This document shows, piece after piece, positions 23,600 to 31,845 of a DNA stretch of 38,442 nt. Every line of letters starts with the position of its first letter. Within the stretch, counting starts at the first letter, position 1. The stretch covers positions 1 to 38,442 of the forward strand of contig JAJFGN010000050.1 of NCBI GenBank assembly GCA_021776115.1, written 5' to 3'. Below the pieces are notes generated by a model. The model made no database searches and was not told the DNA's origin. It saw only the letters and a list, made by a program, of their open reading frames with translations. This DNA is from Kiloniellaceae bacterium (lineage in GTDB: Bacteria; Pseudomonadota; Alphaproteobacteria; Kiloniellales; J153). Position numbers and translations under genes: made by a program.

Positions 23600-23644
23600 A
23601 CACTTGATACCGTTTCATTCGATCTCCAAAAGGCGCGCCCGGGC

Positions 23645-24319
23645 GTGAGCTATACCCTGCAATTCGGGCAAGTCACCGGCTATCTGCCGTATTTGGCCGG
23701 CGGTGCCTGGATCAGCCTGCAGATCGCCTTTCTCGCCTTTTGCGGCGGCATGGTCATCGGCCTGTTCGGCGCCATGGCCAAGACCTTCGGCGGCCGGGCG
23801 TTGAACCATCTGGTCGGCGGCTACGTCACGTTTTTCATGAATACGCCGCAGTTGGTGCAGATCTACTTTATCTATTTCGCCTTGCCCGACGCCGGGATTC
23901 TGCTCACATCCTATGAGGCGGTGCTGATCGGCATGACCCTCAACGCCGGCGCTTACCTGACCGAGATTCAGCGCGCCGGTTTCGAATCGGTGCATCGTAA
24001 CGAGATGGAGGCGGCGGAGACCCTGGGTATGACCCTGATGCAGCGCGTCCGCTATGTGGTGCTCCCGCACATCGCCCGGGTCCTGTTCCCGCCGCTTTCG
24101 AACCAGTACATCCTCATGACGCTGGGCACCTCCATGGCGGCCATCTTCGGCGTCGAGGAATTGACCGGCCGCGCGTTCAACGTCAACGCGGAAACCTTCC
24201 GCTCGATCGAGGTCTTTTCGCTCACCGCCGGCCTCTACATCGTCGTCACCCTGGCCGCGACACTGCTCCTCGGCCTGTTTGGCCGCTTCATGTTCCGCGC
24301 CAAGATGAGGCTCTACTGA
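23645..24319 (+). CDS. Polar amino acid ABC transporter permease 1 (HisM/GlnP-like)
   Basis: Inner-membrane permease of 224 residues starting with GTG at 23645. Hydrophobic segments include AGGAWISLQIAFLAFCGGMV, and the family motif NTPQLVQIYFIYFALP is present. The EAA loop reads MEAAETLGMTLMQRVRYVVL, followed by PHIARVLFPPLSNQ. Its stop overlaps the next start (TGATG), so the two permeases are translationally coupled and form the heterodimeric channel. Confidence 0.92.
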   Translation: MSYTLQFGQVTGYLPYLAGGAWISLQIAFLAFCGGMVIGLFGAMAKTFGGRALNHLVGGYVTFFMNTPQLVQIYFIYFALPDAGILLTSYEAVLIGMTLNAGAYLTEIQRAGFESVHRNEMEAAETLGMTLMQRVRYVVLPHIARVLFPPLSNQYILMTLGTSMAAIFGVEELTGRAFNVNAETFRSIEVFSLTAGLYIVVTLAATLLLGLFGRFMFRAKMRLY

Positions 24320-25008
24320 TGCTTGCGCGTATCGTCGCCGAAGCGCCGGAGTTTTTCAGCTACTACAATATCGTCTTCCTGCTGGAGGCGATGCTGGCGA
24401 CCTTCGCGTTGTCGGCGGTCGGCTGCGTCATCGGTTTCGCGGCGGGTTTCTTCCTTGCGGTCTCGCGACGCACTATCTCCGTCCTTCTACTACCGCTTCG
24501 CGCATTGACCGCCGCCTTCATCGAGATGTTTCGCCGCATCCCCTTCCTGGTCACCCTGATGATGGTGTTTTTCGTTTTCCAGGTCCTTGGTTTGGATATC
24601 TCCATGTTTTCCGTGGCGCTGATCAGCGTGTGTCTGATCGCCACCGCCTTCATCGCCGAGATCATCCGCGCCGGCTTGGAGTCGGTTCACCGCACGCAAT
24701 GGGATACCGCGGCGGCGATGAACATGAACCTGATCCAGACCCTGCGCTACGTCATCATGCCGCAGGCTTGGAAGATCATCCTGCCGCCGGTGTTCAGCTT
24801 TTTTATCTTGTTCATCAAGGATACGGCGCTGGCTTCGCAGATCGGTGTCGTGGAGCTGACGTATGCCGGAAAGGTGCTGAACAACAAGGGGTTCTCGGCC
24901 GCTTTGGTGTTCGGTTCGATCCTGATTTTGTATTTCATCCTGTCCTATCCGCTCGCCAAGTTCGGGGCGCGCCTGGAGCAGAAGCTTGCCGCAGCTCGAA
25001 ATTCTTGA
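24319..25008 (+). CDS. Polar amino acid ABC transporter permease 2 (HisQ/GlnP-like)
   Basis: Inner-membrane permease of 229 residues, beginning at the ATG overlapping the previous TGA. The signature FRRIPFLVTLMMVFFVFQVL is the equivalent of the family's RGTPLLVQL segment. The EAA loop is WDTAAAMNMNLIQTLRYVIM, followed by PQAWKIILPPVFSFFILFIKDTALA. It overlaps the ATPase gene by 23 bases. Confidence 0.92.
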   Translation: MLARIVAEAPEFFSYYNIVFLLEAMLATFALSAVGCVIGFAAGFFLAVSRRTISVLLLPLRALTAAFIEMFRRIPFLVTLMMVFFVFQVLGLDISMFSVALISVCLIATAFIAEIIRAGLESVHRTQWDTAAAMNMNLIQTLRYVIMPQAWKIILPPVFSFFILFIKDTALASQIGVVELTYAGKVLNNKGFSAALVFGSILILYFILSYPLAKFGARLEQKLAAARNS

Positions 25009-25723
25009 CCTCAAGGCCGCCTACGGCCAAGAGCCGGTCCTGGAAAACATCACCCTTTCGGTCGAGAAGGGGGAGATCGTTAGCCTGATCGGCCCCTCGG
25101 GCTCCGGCAAGAGCACCTTGCTTAGGGTCTTGATCGGCCTGTTGCCGCCGATCGCGGGAGAGGTGCATCTCGACGGCGAGCGGATCGACTATGGAGACAA
25201 GCGCACGCTGCGATCCTTGCGCGACCGCCTCGCGATCGTTTTTCAGCAGTACAATTTATTCCAGAACATGACCGCGCTGCAGAACGTCACCATAGCGCCG
25301 ACCAAGGTTAAGAAGCGCCCGGCGCGCGAGGTCGAAGAGGAGGCCAAGACTCTCTTGAGCAAGGTGGGACTTGGGGACAAGTTCGACGCCTACCCGGACG
25401 AGCTTTCCGGCGGCCAGCAACAGCGCGTGGCCATTGCCCGGGCCCTGGCCTTGAAGCCGGAGGTTCTTCTGCTCGATGAAGTGACCTCGGCTCTCGACCC
25501 GGAACTGGTCAATGAGGTTCTCGACTCCATCCGCCTGCTCGCGGCCGAGGGCATGACCATGTTCATCGTTTCGCACGAGATGGGTTTCGTGCGCGAGCTT
25601 TCCTCCAAGGTCGCCTTCATGGCAGATGGTCACATCGTGGAAATCGGCGCCCCGGCGCGGATCTTCGACCAGCCTGAAAAGGATAGGACGCGCGACTTCG
25701 TGAGCAAGATCTTGCGCCACTGA
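24986..25723 (+). CDS. Polar amino acid ABC transporter ATP-binding protein (GlnQ/HisP-like)
   Basis: ATPase of 245 residues: Walker A GPSGSGKST (36-44), Q-loop IVFQQYNLFQNMTALQN, signature [15 protein letters not shown] (140-154), Walker B LLLDEV (161-166) followed by TSALDPELV, and the switch histidine in IVSHEMGFVREL. The proline of the common DEPTSALD is valine here. The start is TTG at 24986, behind GGAG at 7 bases, because no ATG occurs before the conserved first strand. It energises the importer formed by 22735, 23645 and 24319. Confidence 0.92.
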   Translation: MPQLEILDLKAAYGQEPVLENITLSVEKGEIVSLIGPSGSGKSTLLRVLIGLLPPIAGEVHLDGERIDYGDKRTLRSLRDRLAIVFQQYNLFQNMTALQNVTIAPTKVKKRPAREVEEEAKTLLSKVGLGDKFDAYPDELSGGQQQRVAIARALALKPEVLLLDEVTSALDPELVNEVLDSIRLLAAEGMTMFIVSHEMGFVRELSSKVAFMADGHIVEIGAPARIFDQPEKDRTRDFVSKILRH

Positions 25724-25739
25724 ATAAGGAGGTGCCGGG

Positions 25740-26687
25740 ATGAACAACGCCATTCCGCTTGAAGCGATGCCGGGCGATCGGCCGGGCGCGGCGCTTCTGA
25801 AAGGCGCGGTCGATTGCCACATCCATGCCTGCCCGCACTTGAACGGGCGCAGCGTCGATGTGTTTCAGGCGGTCCGCGAAGCCGCGGCCTGCGGCATGCG
25901 CGGCATCGGCCTGATGGACAACTTCGCCAGCAGCGCCGGCTATGCCGCGCTGGCGCGCCGGGAACTCGGCGAGCTGGGCGTCGATGTCTTCGGCGGCCTG
26001 ATCATGGAGCCGCAAAGCGGCGGGATCAGCGCCGACGCCGTGCGCGCATCGCTGGGCTGCGGCTACGGACCCGAAGACGGCGCCCGCTTTATCTCCTTGC
26101 CGACCCATCATACGCAAAATATCGCCCGCATCGAGGGCCGTAGCCCGGCCTACCTCGAGACATGCCTCGCGATTCCCGAGCGCGGCGAACCGCCCGATCC
26201 TCTGCCCGAAATCCTGGACCTCATCGCGGAGCACGATGTTGTGCTCAACACCGGCCACATTTCCGGGCCGGAGGCCGTGCGCCTGGTCGAGATCGCGAAG
26301 CAGCGCGGCATTGGGCGCATCTTGGCCCCCTGCTCGCACTATAGCGCCGAGGAGGCGCGCGCCGTCGCATCCCAGGGCGGCTATGCCGAATTTTCCTTCT
26401 TCTTCCTCAGCCATGCCACGCAAGTCGGACTCACCCATGTCGATGCCGAGCGGCACACGGTCCCGCCCGTATCCTTGGGACAAATGGCCGAACTCATCCG
26501 TGCCGCGGGCCCCGAGAACACCGTCCTTTCCAGCGATTGCGGCGTCTATGTCCTGCCACCCCCGGCCGAGGGTCTGCGCGAGTTCCTCTTGATGATCGAA
26601 AGCGCGGGCTTCGATCGGCCCGCGCTGGACCGCATGGCGCGGGTGAATCCGGGCATGTTATTCAAGGTCTCGAAAGACCAAACGTGA
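25740..26687 (+). CDS. TIM-barrel metal-dependent hydrolase, DUF6282-like
   Basis: Amidohydrolase-like protein of 315 residues whose function is not established in the family as I know it. An N-terminal metal-binding motif VDCHIHACPHLNGR (H27, H29, H33) is followed by GMRGIGLMDNF. Later candidate ligands are THHTQNIARIEG, VVLNTGHISGPEAVRLVE (GHISG-type histidine) and the C-terminal LSSDCGVY aspartate. The very strong ribosome-binding site AAGGAGG sits 16 bases after the ATPase stop. Its stop overlaps the start of the phosphotriesterase-like gene (TGATG). The two hydrolases therefore likely act on one pathway, perhaps opening an amide or lactone in the imported compound (inference). Confidence 0.8.
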   Translation: MNNAIPLEAMPGDRPGAALLKGAVDCHIHACPHLNGRSVDVFQAVREAAACGMRGIGLMDNFASSAGYAALARRELGELGVDVFGGLIMEPQSGGISADAVRASLGCGYGPEDGARFISLPTHHTQNIARIEGRSPAYLETCLAIPERGEPPDPLPEILDLIAEHDVVLNTGHISGPEAVRLVEIAKQRGIGRILAPCSHYSAEEARAVASQGGYAEFSFFFLSHATQVGLTHVDAERHTVPPVSLGQMAELIRAAGPENTVLSSDCGVYVLPPPAEGLREFLLMIESAGFDRPALDRMARVNPGMLFKVSKDQT

Positions 26688-27721
26688 TGAGCGGCACGGC
26701 CCGAGGCTTCATTCAGACCGTCACCGGGCCGATCGCGCCCGAGGTCCTGGGCCCGACCCTGATGCACGAGCATTTGCTCTGCGATATCACACCACCGGAT
26801 TTGGCCGCGCGGGGCAGGCCAGATGTCCCGATTACCTTGGAAAACTGCTGGGATATCCACCGCCACTGGTGCCGGCACCAGGGCAACAATCGCCTCACGG
26901 ACATTGCCGTGGCCGTGGACGAGTTGGCCCGGGTCAAGCGCGCGGGCGGCAGCGCCCTGGTCGAGGTGACAACTCACGGCATTAAGCCGGATCCTGTGGG
27001 CCTGCGCCGGATTTCCGAGTTGAGCGGGGTCACCGTCGTCGCCGGTTGCGGCTACTATGTCGAGGAATTCCTGCCCGAGGATCTGGCGGCGCGAAGCGTC
27101 GAGGCGCTGGCCGAGACCATGACGACCGGTCTCACCCAGGGCCTGATGGGCAGCGACGTGAAAGCGGGAATCATCGGCGAGATCGGGTGCTCCGACCCCT
27201 TAACCGGATTGGAGCGCCGGGTTCTCCAAGCCGCCGCCCTTGCCCAGCGGGAAACCGGGTCGAGCATCACCATCCATCCTGGCCGGCGGCCCGAGGCGCC
27301 CGAACAGGCGCTCGCGGTCGTGCGCGAGAGCGGCGGCGACCCGGCGCGCTGCATCGTCGGCCACATCGACCGCACGATTTTCGACGACGATACCTTGTTC
27401 CGGCTGGCCGATACCGGCTGCGTGATCGAGTACGACTTCTTCGGCATCGAGTCCGCCTACTACCCCTTTCAGGATATCGACCTGCCGAACGACGGCGGGC
27501 GTCTGGCCGCTCTACGGCGCCTGATCGAGCGGGGGCATCTCGAGCAGATTGCGGTCTCGCAAGATATCTGCACCAAGACCCGGCTCAGCCGTTTCGGGGG
27601 CCACGGCTATGGCTACATCTTCGAGCACGTCGTTCCCATGATGCGGCGGCGCGGCTATTCCGAGGATGAGATCGAAACGATTCTCGTCGCGACGCCGCGC
27701 CGACTGCTCACACTGCAATGA
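26687..27721 (+). CDS. Phosphotriesterase-like lactonase/hydrolase (PHP/PTER family)
   Basis: Binuclear-metal TIM-barrel hydrolase of 344 residues. Metal ligands are visible: H27 and H29 (LMHEHLLCD), a bridging glutamate E165 (GIIGEIGCSD) in place of the carbamylated lysine of true phosphotriesterase, H197 (ITIHPGRRP), H226 (VGHIDRT) and D293 (VSQDICTKTR). The glutamate bridge is known in the E. coli PHP type, so this is not a phosphotriesterase proper. Lactonase or amidase activity is more likely. The ATG at 26687 overlaps the previous stop; the frame is open upstream but without family similarity. It ends in an ATGA overlap with the transporter gene. Confidence 0.88.
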   Translation: MSGTARGFIQTVTGPIAPEVLGPTLMHEHLLCDITPPDLAARGRPDVPITLENCWDIHRHWCRHQGNNRLTDIAVAVDELARVKRAGGSALVEVTTHGIKPDPVGLRRISELSGVTVVAGCGYYVEEFLPEDLAARSVEALAETMTTGLTQGLMGSDVKAGIIGEIGCSDPLTGLERRVLQAAALAQRETGSSITIHPGRRPEAPEQALAVVRESGGDPARCIVGHIDRTIFDDDTLFRLADTGCVIEYDFFGIESAYYPFQDIDLPNDGGRLAALRRLIERGHLEQIAVSQDICTKTRLSRFGGHGYGYIFEHVVPMMRRRGYSEDEIETILVATPRRLLTLQ

Positions 27722-28602
27722 CGGGAAACCCGGCCGAGCGGAGTTCGCGCCCACTTCTCGGTGTCGCCTTGATGCTGCTTGCGGTCCTGTCATTCACGGT
27801 TCTCGACAGCACGGCCAAGTACCTATCGTCTTCCTTGCCGGTCGCGCAGCTGGTTTGGGGCCGCTTTTTTTTCACGCTGCTGCTGACGCTCGCCTTCCTG
27901 CCGTGGCTCGGCCTGCAGGGCCTGTGCCGGACCCGGCGCCCGTTGCAACAGTTCCTGCGCGGCGCCACGCTACTCGGTGCGACCGGGTCACTGTTCCTGG
28001 CGGTCAAGTACCTGCCGCTGGCCGAAACCTATGCGATCACCTTCGTCTCGCCTTTCATGGTCGCCATAGCGGCCGGCCTGCTGCTCGGCGAGCGCGTGGA
28101 TTGGCGCCGCTGGCTTGCGATCCTCGGCGGCTTCGCCGGCGTCTTGGTGGTTATCCGGCCGGGTAGCGGCGCCTTCACCTGGCACGTGGTTTTTCCCTTG
28201 GCGATGGCGGCCTTCTGGGCCGCCAATCAAGTGATCACCAGGGTTCTCGGGGCAAGCGACCGGCCGGTCGTGACACTATTCTATACGGCTTTGATAGGCA
28301 CCCTTGGTGCGAGCATCTTCGCTGCCGCTGCTTGGCGCCCGCCGGATCTTCTGGGCTGGCTGGGCATGGCCTGGATGGGAGCAATCGGGTTCTTGAGCCA
28401 GTTTGCCGTTATCTACGCCTTCGCCCTGGCGCCAGCCTCGCTCCTGTCTCCCTTAACTTACACCCAGATCGTTTGGGCCGCGCTGATTGGCTATGTCGTC
28501 TTCGCCGATATTCCCGACGCTTTCACTTTAATTGGTGCAGCGATCGTGATCCTCAGCGGCGTCGCCCTTGTCGCTGTCAGAAATCAGACTATACAGGAGT
28601 GA
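27718..28602 (+). CDS. EamA/DMT-family transporter
   Basis: Integral membrane protein of 294 residues with about ten hydrophobic helices in two EamA repeats. The first starts LLGVALMLLAVLSFTVLDST; the second begins near residue 160 (HVVFPLAMAAFWAANQVITR) and ends TLIGAAIVILSGVALVAVRN. Motifs such as PLAETYAITFVSPFMVAIAA are usual for drug/metabolite transporters. ATGA overlap with the preceding hydrolase gene makes it the last gene of the rightward operon. It may export a product or take up a related metabolite. The IS6-family element starts 53 bases later. Confidence 0.88.
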   Translation: MTGNPAERSSRPLLGVALMLLAVLSFTVLDSTAKYLSSSLPVAQLVWGRFFFTLLLTLAFLPWLGLQGLCRTRRPLQQFLRGATLLGATGSLFLAVKYLPLAETYAITFVSPFMVAIAAGLLLGERVDWRRWLAILGGFAGVLVVIRPGSGAFTWHVVFPLAMAAFWAANQVITRVLGASDRPVVTLFYTALIGTLGASIFAAAAWRPPDLLGWLGMAWMGAIGFLSQFAVIYAFALAPASLLSPLTYTQIVWAALIGYVVFADIPDAFTLIGAAIVILSGVALVAVRNQTIQE

Positions 28603-28655
28603 GGCGTTGTCAGATGAAAGTGAGCTGTTCTGAGAAGGCGATGATACAATGAGGT

Positions 28656-29455
28656 GGTGTCAGTCTAATGCGAACCAGCCTCCAAAGCTCGCGAGGTCAG
28701 GGTCCTTAGGCCGCCAGCTGACGCCATTCGGCCAGAGCAGCTGATCTGTTTTGCTTAAAGATATCGCGGCGGTTTAGATAACGTTCCTGGTTGAAAAGAT
28801 TGTGGATCGAGGCGTGAGCGGAAGCGAACTTCTGCAGGGTCTTGATGTCCCTGAACCTGGCCATCGCTCCTTCTCGTCGTCGGAACGGCTGGTGTGAGTT
28901 TTCGGCTCGATTGTTGAGCCAACGTCCACATTCCTGGCGATCCACGATTCCAATCACCTTCATCGCGGCGCCGTAAGACCGGAGCCGGTCCGTTACAATG
29001 GTCCAAGGCCGGCCGTAGCGTTTCATCGCCCGCTTAATAAACTTCAGCGCAGCCTTGCGATCCCGGCGTTTTGTGGCAAAAACTTCGAGTACCTCGCCTT
29101 CATGATCGACGGCGCGCCAGAGGTAGTGCGTTTCACCATTGATTCGGACGAACACTTCATCCAGATGCCAACGCCATTACGAATATGACCGATGATGAAT
29201 GCGTCGTTTCCTGATCTCCGTGGCAAACATCGGACCGAACCGGTTCCACCAGAAACGCACTGTTTCGTGGCAAATATCAATGCCACGCTCAAACAGCATA
29301 TCTTCGACCTGCCGCAGTGAGAGCGGATACCGGGTGTACATCATCACCGTGAGGCGAATTACCTCCGGTGAACTGTTGAAATAACGGAAGGAGTTTTGCA
29401 TTGCAGAAAGCTACGGAACCCCGCTAGGAGGCTCAAGCCAATTTACTCTGACACC
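28656..29455 (-). mobile_element. IS6-family insertion sequence, nearly complete
   Basis: About 800 bases, normal for the family. The ends form an imperfect inverted repeat: left GGTGTCAGTCTAA (from 28656) and, read from the right end, GGTGTCAGAGTAA (from 29455); the match may extend three bases further out. It encodes one transposase on the minus strand. No matching 8-base flanking duplication is seen (AATGAGGT left, GCCCACGA right), so the copy is old or recombined. Confidence 0.85.
28706..29401 (-). pseudogene. IS6-family transposase interrupted by an in-frame stop
   Basis: DDE transposase of 231 codons. The N-terminal part (MQNSFRYFNSSPEVIRLTVM through the helix-turn-helix region RHxxTVRFWWNRFGPMFATEIRKRR) and the catalytic part (LDEVFVRINGE, VTDRLRSYGAAMKVIG, HQPFRRREGAM) are in the same frame, split only by TAA at 29179-29177. 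The equivalent codon in the copy at 15822 is CAG (Gln), so one C-to-T change explains the stop. The C-terminal part could only be made by readthrough or reinitiation. Confidence 0.88.
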
Positions 29456-29975
29456 GCCCACGACGACGCTAATCGAGGGCGTAACCTGCGGAAAAGAGTC
29501 AACAATTTCGACTCTCTGAATCATCAAAATATCAATTAATATCAATGACTTAAGTCGTGGCGGAGGGAAGGGAACTGGGATCAAACCTTCTCTGCTGCGA
29601 ATTCAATTAGTTAGGAACTCCCGACCGGCATCGGGACGCCGCATCCAGATGCTCAAACCCCAGTACCGATAGGAGGCTCTGTCAGTTAGAGCATGAGTAG
29701 AGTAATGGCGTGCTACTAAATAGTTTGCGCTGAGGCTCGAGGGGCGGTGATCTCCCTGTTGGTCTCATAACGGGCCTTATGACCCCTGATCGTGAAATCC
29801 GATCCCGGTCATCCTGGACCAGTCCGAAGGGCCCTGTCACACTGTCCCGGCTCTGTCTCATCCGCGGTCCGTATCGATGACCCGGCTGCTGCAGCCGCAC
29901 AGGCAGGGTTTCTGTCGAGTTGGCAACGGGGCATGTTGGATCTACGCCGTCTATAGGAAAGGGCGCGGCGTAACG
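29456..29975. other. Gene-free stretch beside the IS element
   Basis: No convincing gene. The first 120 bases are A/T-rich and contain a 10-base tandem near-repeat of AATATCAAT (29528-29547). At 29558-29587 a segment beginning TGGCGGAGGGAAGGGA resembles the complement of a tRNA-Ser-type 3' end, but no complete tRNA can be folded. The remainder leads to the hydrolase gene at 29976, preceded by GGAAAGGG. Confidence 0.5.
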
Positions 29976-30812
29976 ATGACCCTGAATGGCATTTTGTCGC
30001 TCCTTGCTCTGATCCTCGTCGTTTACCTGGCCCTGTGCCTGTTCCTCTTCCTTTCTCAATCGCGCCTCCTCTACTACCCCAACATCCCCTCGCGTGCCAT
30101 TGTGGCCACACCAGAGCGCGCCGGTCTCGCGTATGAGTCCGTTGAGATTCTGACCGAAGACGGTGTCCGCCTTGATGGCTGGTATCTCCCCGTGGACGGA
30201 GACGCCCGAGGTGTTCTTCTCTTTTTTCACGGCAACGCCGGCAATATCTCTCACCGTCTCGACTCGCTGAAGATCTTTACTGATCTCGGCCTGGACGTTC
30301 TCATATTCGATTACCGAGGCTATGGCCGCAGCGAGGGAGAGGTCTCGGAGCAGGGCACCTATCTCGACGCGGAGGCGGCCTGGCGCTACTTGACCGATGA
30401 CCGGCGCGTCCCGGAGAAGGACATTGTCCTCTTCGGCCGCTCGCTTGGCGCGGCGGTCGCCGCGCACCTTGCCGCCCGGCACAAGCCGGGCACATTGATC
30501 ATGGAGTCGGCCTTCACCTCCGCGCCCGACCTTGCCGCCCGCTACTATCGGATCTTCCCGGTGCACTGGCTGGCGCGGTACCGATACAATGCCAAGGACT
30601 ATCTCAAGTCCGTGCGTTGTCCCGTGCTGATCGTGCACAGCCTGGACGATGAAATCATTCCGGTCCAACACGGACGCGACCTCTTCGCCGCCGCCAATGA
30701 ACCCAAGGAACTGCTGGAGATACGAGGCAGCCACAACGAGGGCTTTCTGGTAAGCGGCCGAAGCTACATCGACGGCCTGGACGGTTTCCTGACCCGGCAC
30801 CTCCGCGAGTAA
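29976..30812 (+). CDS. Membrane-anchored alpha/beta hydrolase (Bem46/ABHD13-like)
   Basis: Serine hydrolase of 278 residues. The start is the ATG at 29976; an upstream in-frame extension exists but lacks family features. One N-terminal membrane helix (LSLLALILVVYLALCLFLFL, residues 7-26) is followed by LLYYPNIP, typical of this family. The oxyanion motif is FFHGNAGN (83-90), the nucleophile is S156 in GRSLG, the acid is D224 or D225 (HSLDDEIIP) and the base H253 (GSHNEG). It is probably anchored with its catalytic domain facing either the cytoplasm or the periplasm. Substrate unknown; members are esterases or thioesterases by annotation. Monocistronic, with promoter elements not clear. Confidence 0.85.
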   Translation: MTLNGILSLLALILVVYLALCLFLFLSQSRLLYYPNIPSRAIVATPERAGLAYESVEILTEDGVRLDGWYLPVDGDARGVLLFFHGNAGNISHRLDSLKIFTDLGLDVLIFDYRGYGRSEGEVSEQGTYLDAEAAWRYLTDDRRVPEKDIVLFGRSLGAAVAAHLAARHKPGTLIMESAFTSAPDLAARYYRIFPVHWLARYRYNAKDYLKSVRCPVLIVHSLDDEIIPVQHGRDLFAAANEPKELLEIRGSHNEGFLVSGRSYIDGLDGFLTRHLRE

Positions 30813-30915
30813 ACCGGCCCGGGATCGCTCTGGCCGGGCTCCAATGCCCGATTCGTGTCTCATCGTAGTGCCAGTCGTGCTAGCCGCGGATCGAAATGCC
30901 TAGTATCCTAAAATT

Positions 30916-31431
30916 ATGGAAACACCGATATGTCACCGCTGGCACGGGCAAGCGGACGACATGCGGCTAGTCATGGATGCCGCAGCCGTTCTGGGCGTCC
31001 GCGAATTCGAGTTGTTTCGTCTCGCTTGGCGTCGCTGGTGGGGCGGGGAACCCGACGAGAAAACGCTGGAAAGACCCTTCGTCGCTTACATGTTCCAGCA
31101 GGTTGCTCCACCCTGGGTACGCCACTTCTGCCGCGACGTTTTGGCGCAGGAGGAAGAGGGGCGCCTCGACTCGGCGGATTTCGGGGTCGACCGAGTCGCG
31201 CGCTACGAGCCGCCGGTTCGCCTCCGCAAGGTCTACGTCGCGGCGACGCTCGCCGTCATGCTCGTCCTTTATCCGGCCTTGCTCCAGATCGACTACGAGC
31301 CGCAGACTCCGGCACCGCTCGCGTGCGAGATGGGCCCCGGCATGCAGTTCTTCGCCGGCCTTGCCCATGCTTTGGCAGGCCGCGAAGCACCCGGCTGCCG
31401 GCCAGAAGAGCCATACACCCAGGCGCATTGA
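30916..31431 (+). CDS. Conserved-looking hypothetical protein with one membrane helix
   Basis: 171-residue protein I do not recognise. The N-terminal 100 residues are soluble and rich in Trp/Arg/Glu (ELFRLAWRRWWGGEPDEKTL, APPWVRHFCRDVL). One hydrophobic helix follows at about 107-125 (VYVAATLAVMLVLYPALLQ) and a Pro-rich tail ends the protein. Three candidate start codons exist; the ATG at 30916 lacks a ribosome-binding site, while the in-frame ATG at 30961 is also possible. Codon bias in this frame is convincing over the other frames. A tiny membrane protein gene follows 27 bases after the stop. Confidence 0.6.
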   Translation: METPICHRWHGQADDMRLVMDAAAVLGVREFELFRLAWRRWWGGEPDEKTLERPFVAYMFQQVAPPWVRHFCRDVLAQEEEGRLDSADFGVDRVARYEPPVRLRKVYVAATLAVMLVLYPALLQIDYEPQTPAPLACEMGPGMQFFAGLAHALAGREAPGCRPEEPYTQAH

Positions 31432-31458
31432 GCTAGGGATCACTCAGATCAGATCGGA

Positions 31459-31575
31459 ATGGAAATGCTGAGCGAGAAGGGTCGGGAGTTCGTACGCAAA
31501 TACGCTCTGGCGATATTCTTGGCCGTGCTCGCCGTCGTCCTTTTCCTGTTCTTCAGCGGTTATCTCACCGGATAA
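31459..31575 (+). CDS. Small single-helix membrane protein (38 residues)
   Basis: Short frame starting ATG 31459 (or ATG 31465). It encodes a charged N-terminus EMLSEKGREFVRKYALA, then a strongly hydrophobic helix IFLAVLAVVLFLFF and a short tail SGYLTG. Basic residues just before the helix predict an inside N-terminus. It lies 27 bases after the 171-residue protein, which also has one helix, so the two may work together. Function unknown. Confidence 0.5.
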   Translation: MEMLSEKGREFVRKYALAIFLAVLAVVLFLFFSGYLTG

Positions 31576-31845
31576 TGATTGCCCGTCCGACCGACACATC
31601 CGGCCGGGTGCGTGAGATCAACCCCGCAAAACATAAAGCGCAACCGCGATTCCGCTGGTGCGACTGAATCGACAATCGCCAAGAATCACACGATAAGCTA
31701 CGATCTCATAAGTTCGCATGGGCCCACCCCGGGAGAATTGACCTGGCTCATTGCGGTTTGGCTGCGTTTGCGTGAGCCTTCCATGTTGAGCCGGGTAACG
31801 CGCCCCGCCCTCAGATGACATTGAGATCTTGCGTGTCGCGTCGCT

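Noticed and set aside
31745-31778. Weak inverted repeat GGCTCA / TGAGCC in the gap 31576-31845 before pcm
   Set aside because: Six-base arms with a 22-base loop are expected by chance; no promoter or gene is evident in the gap.
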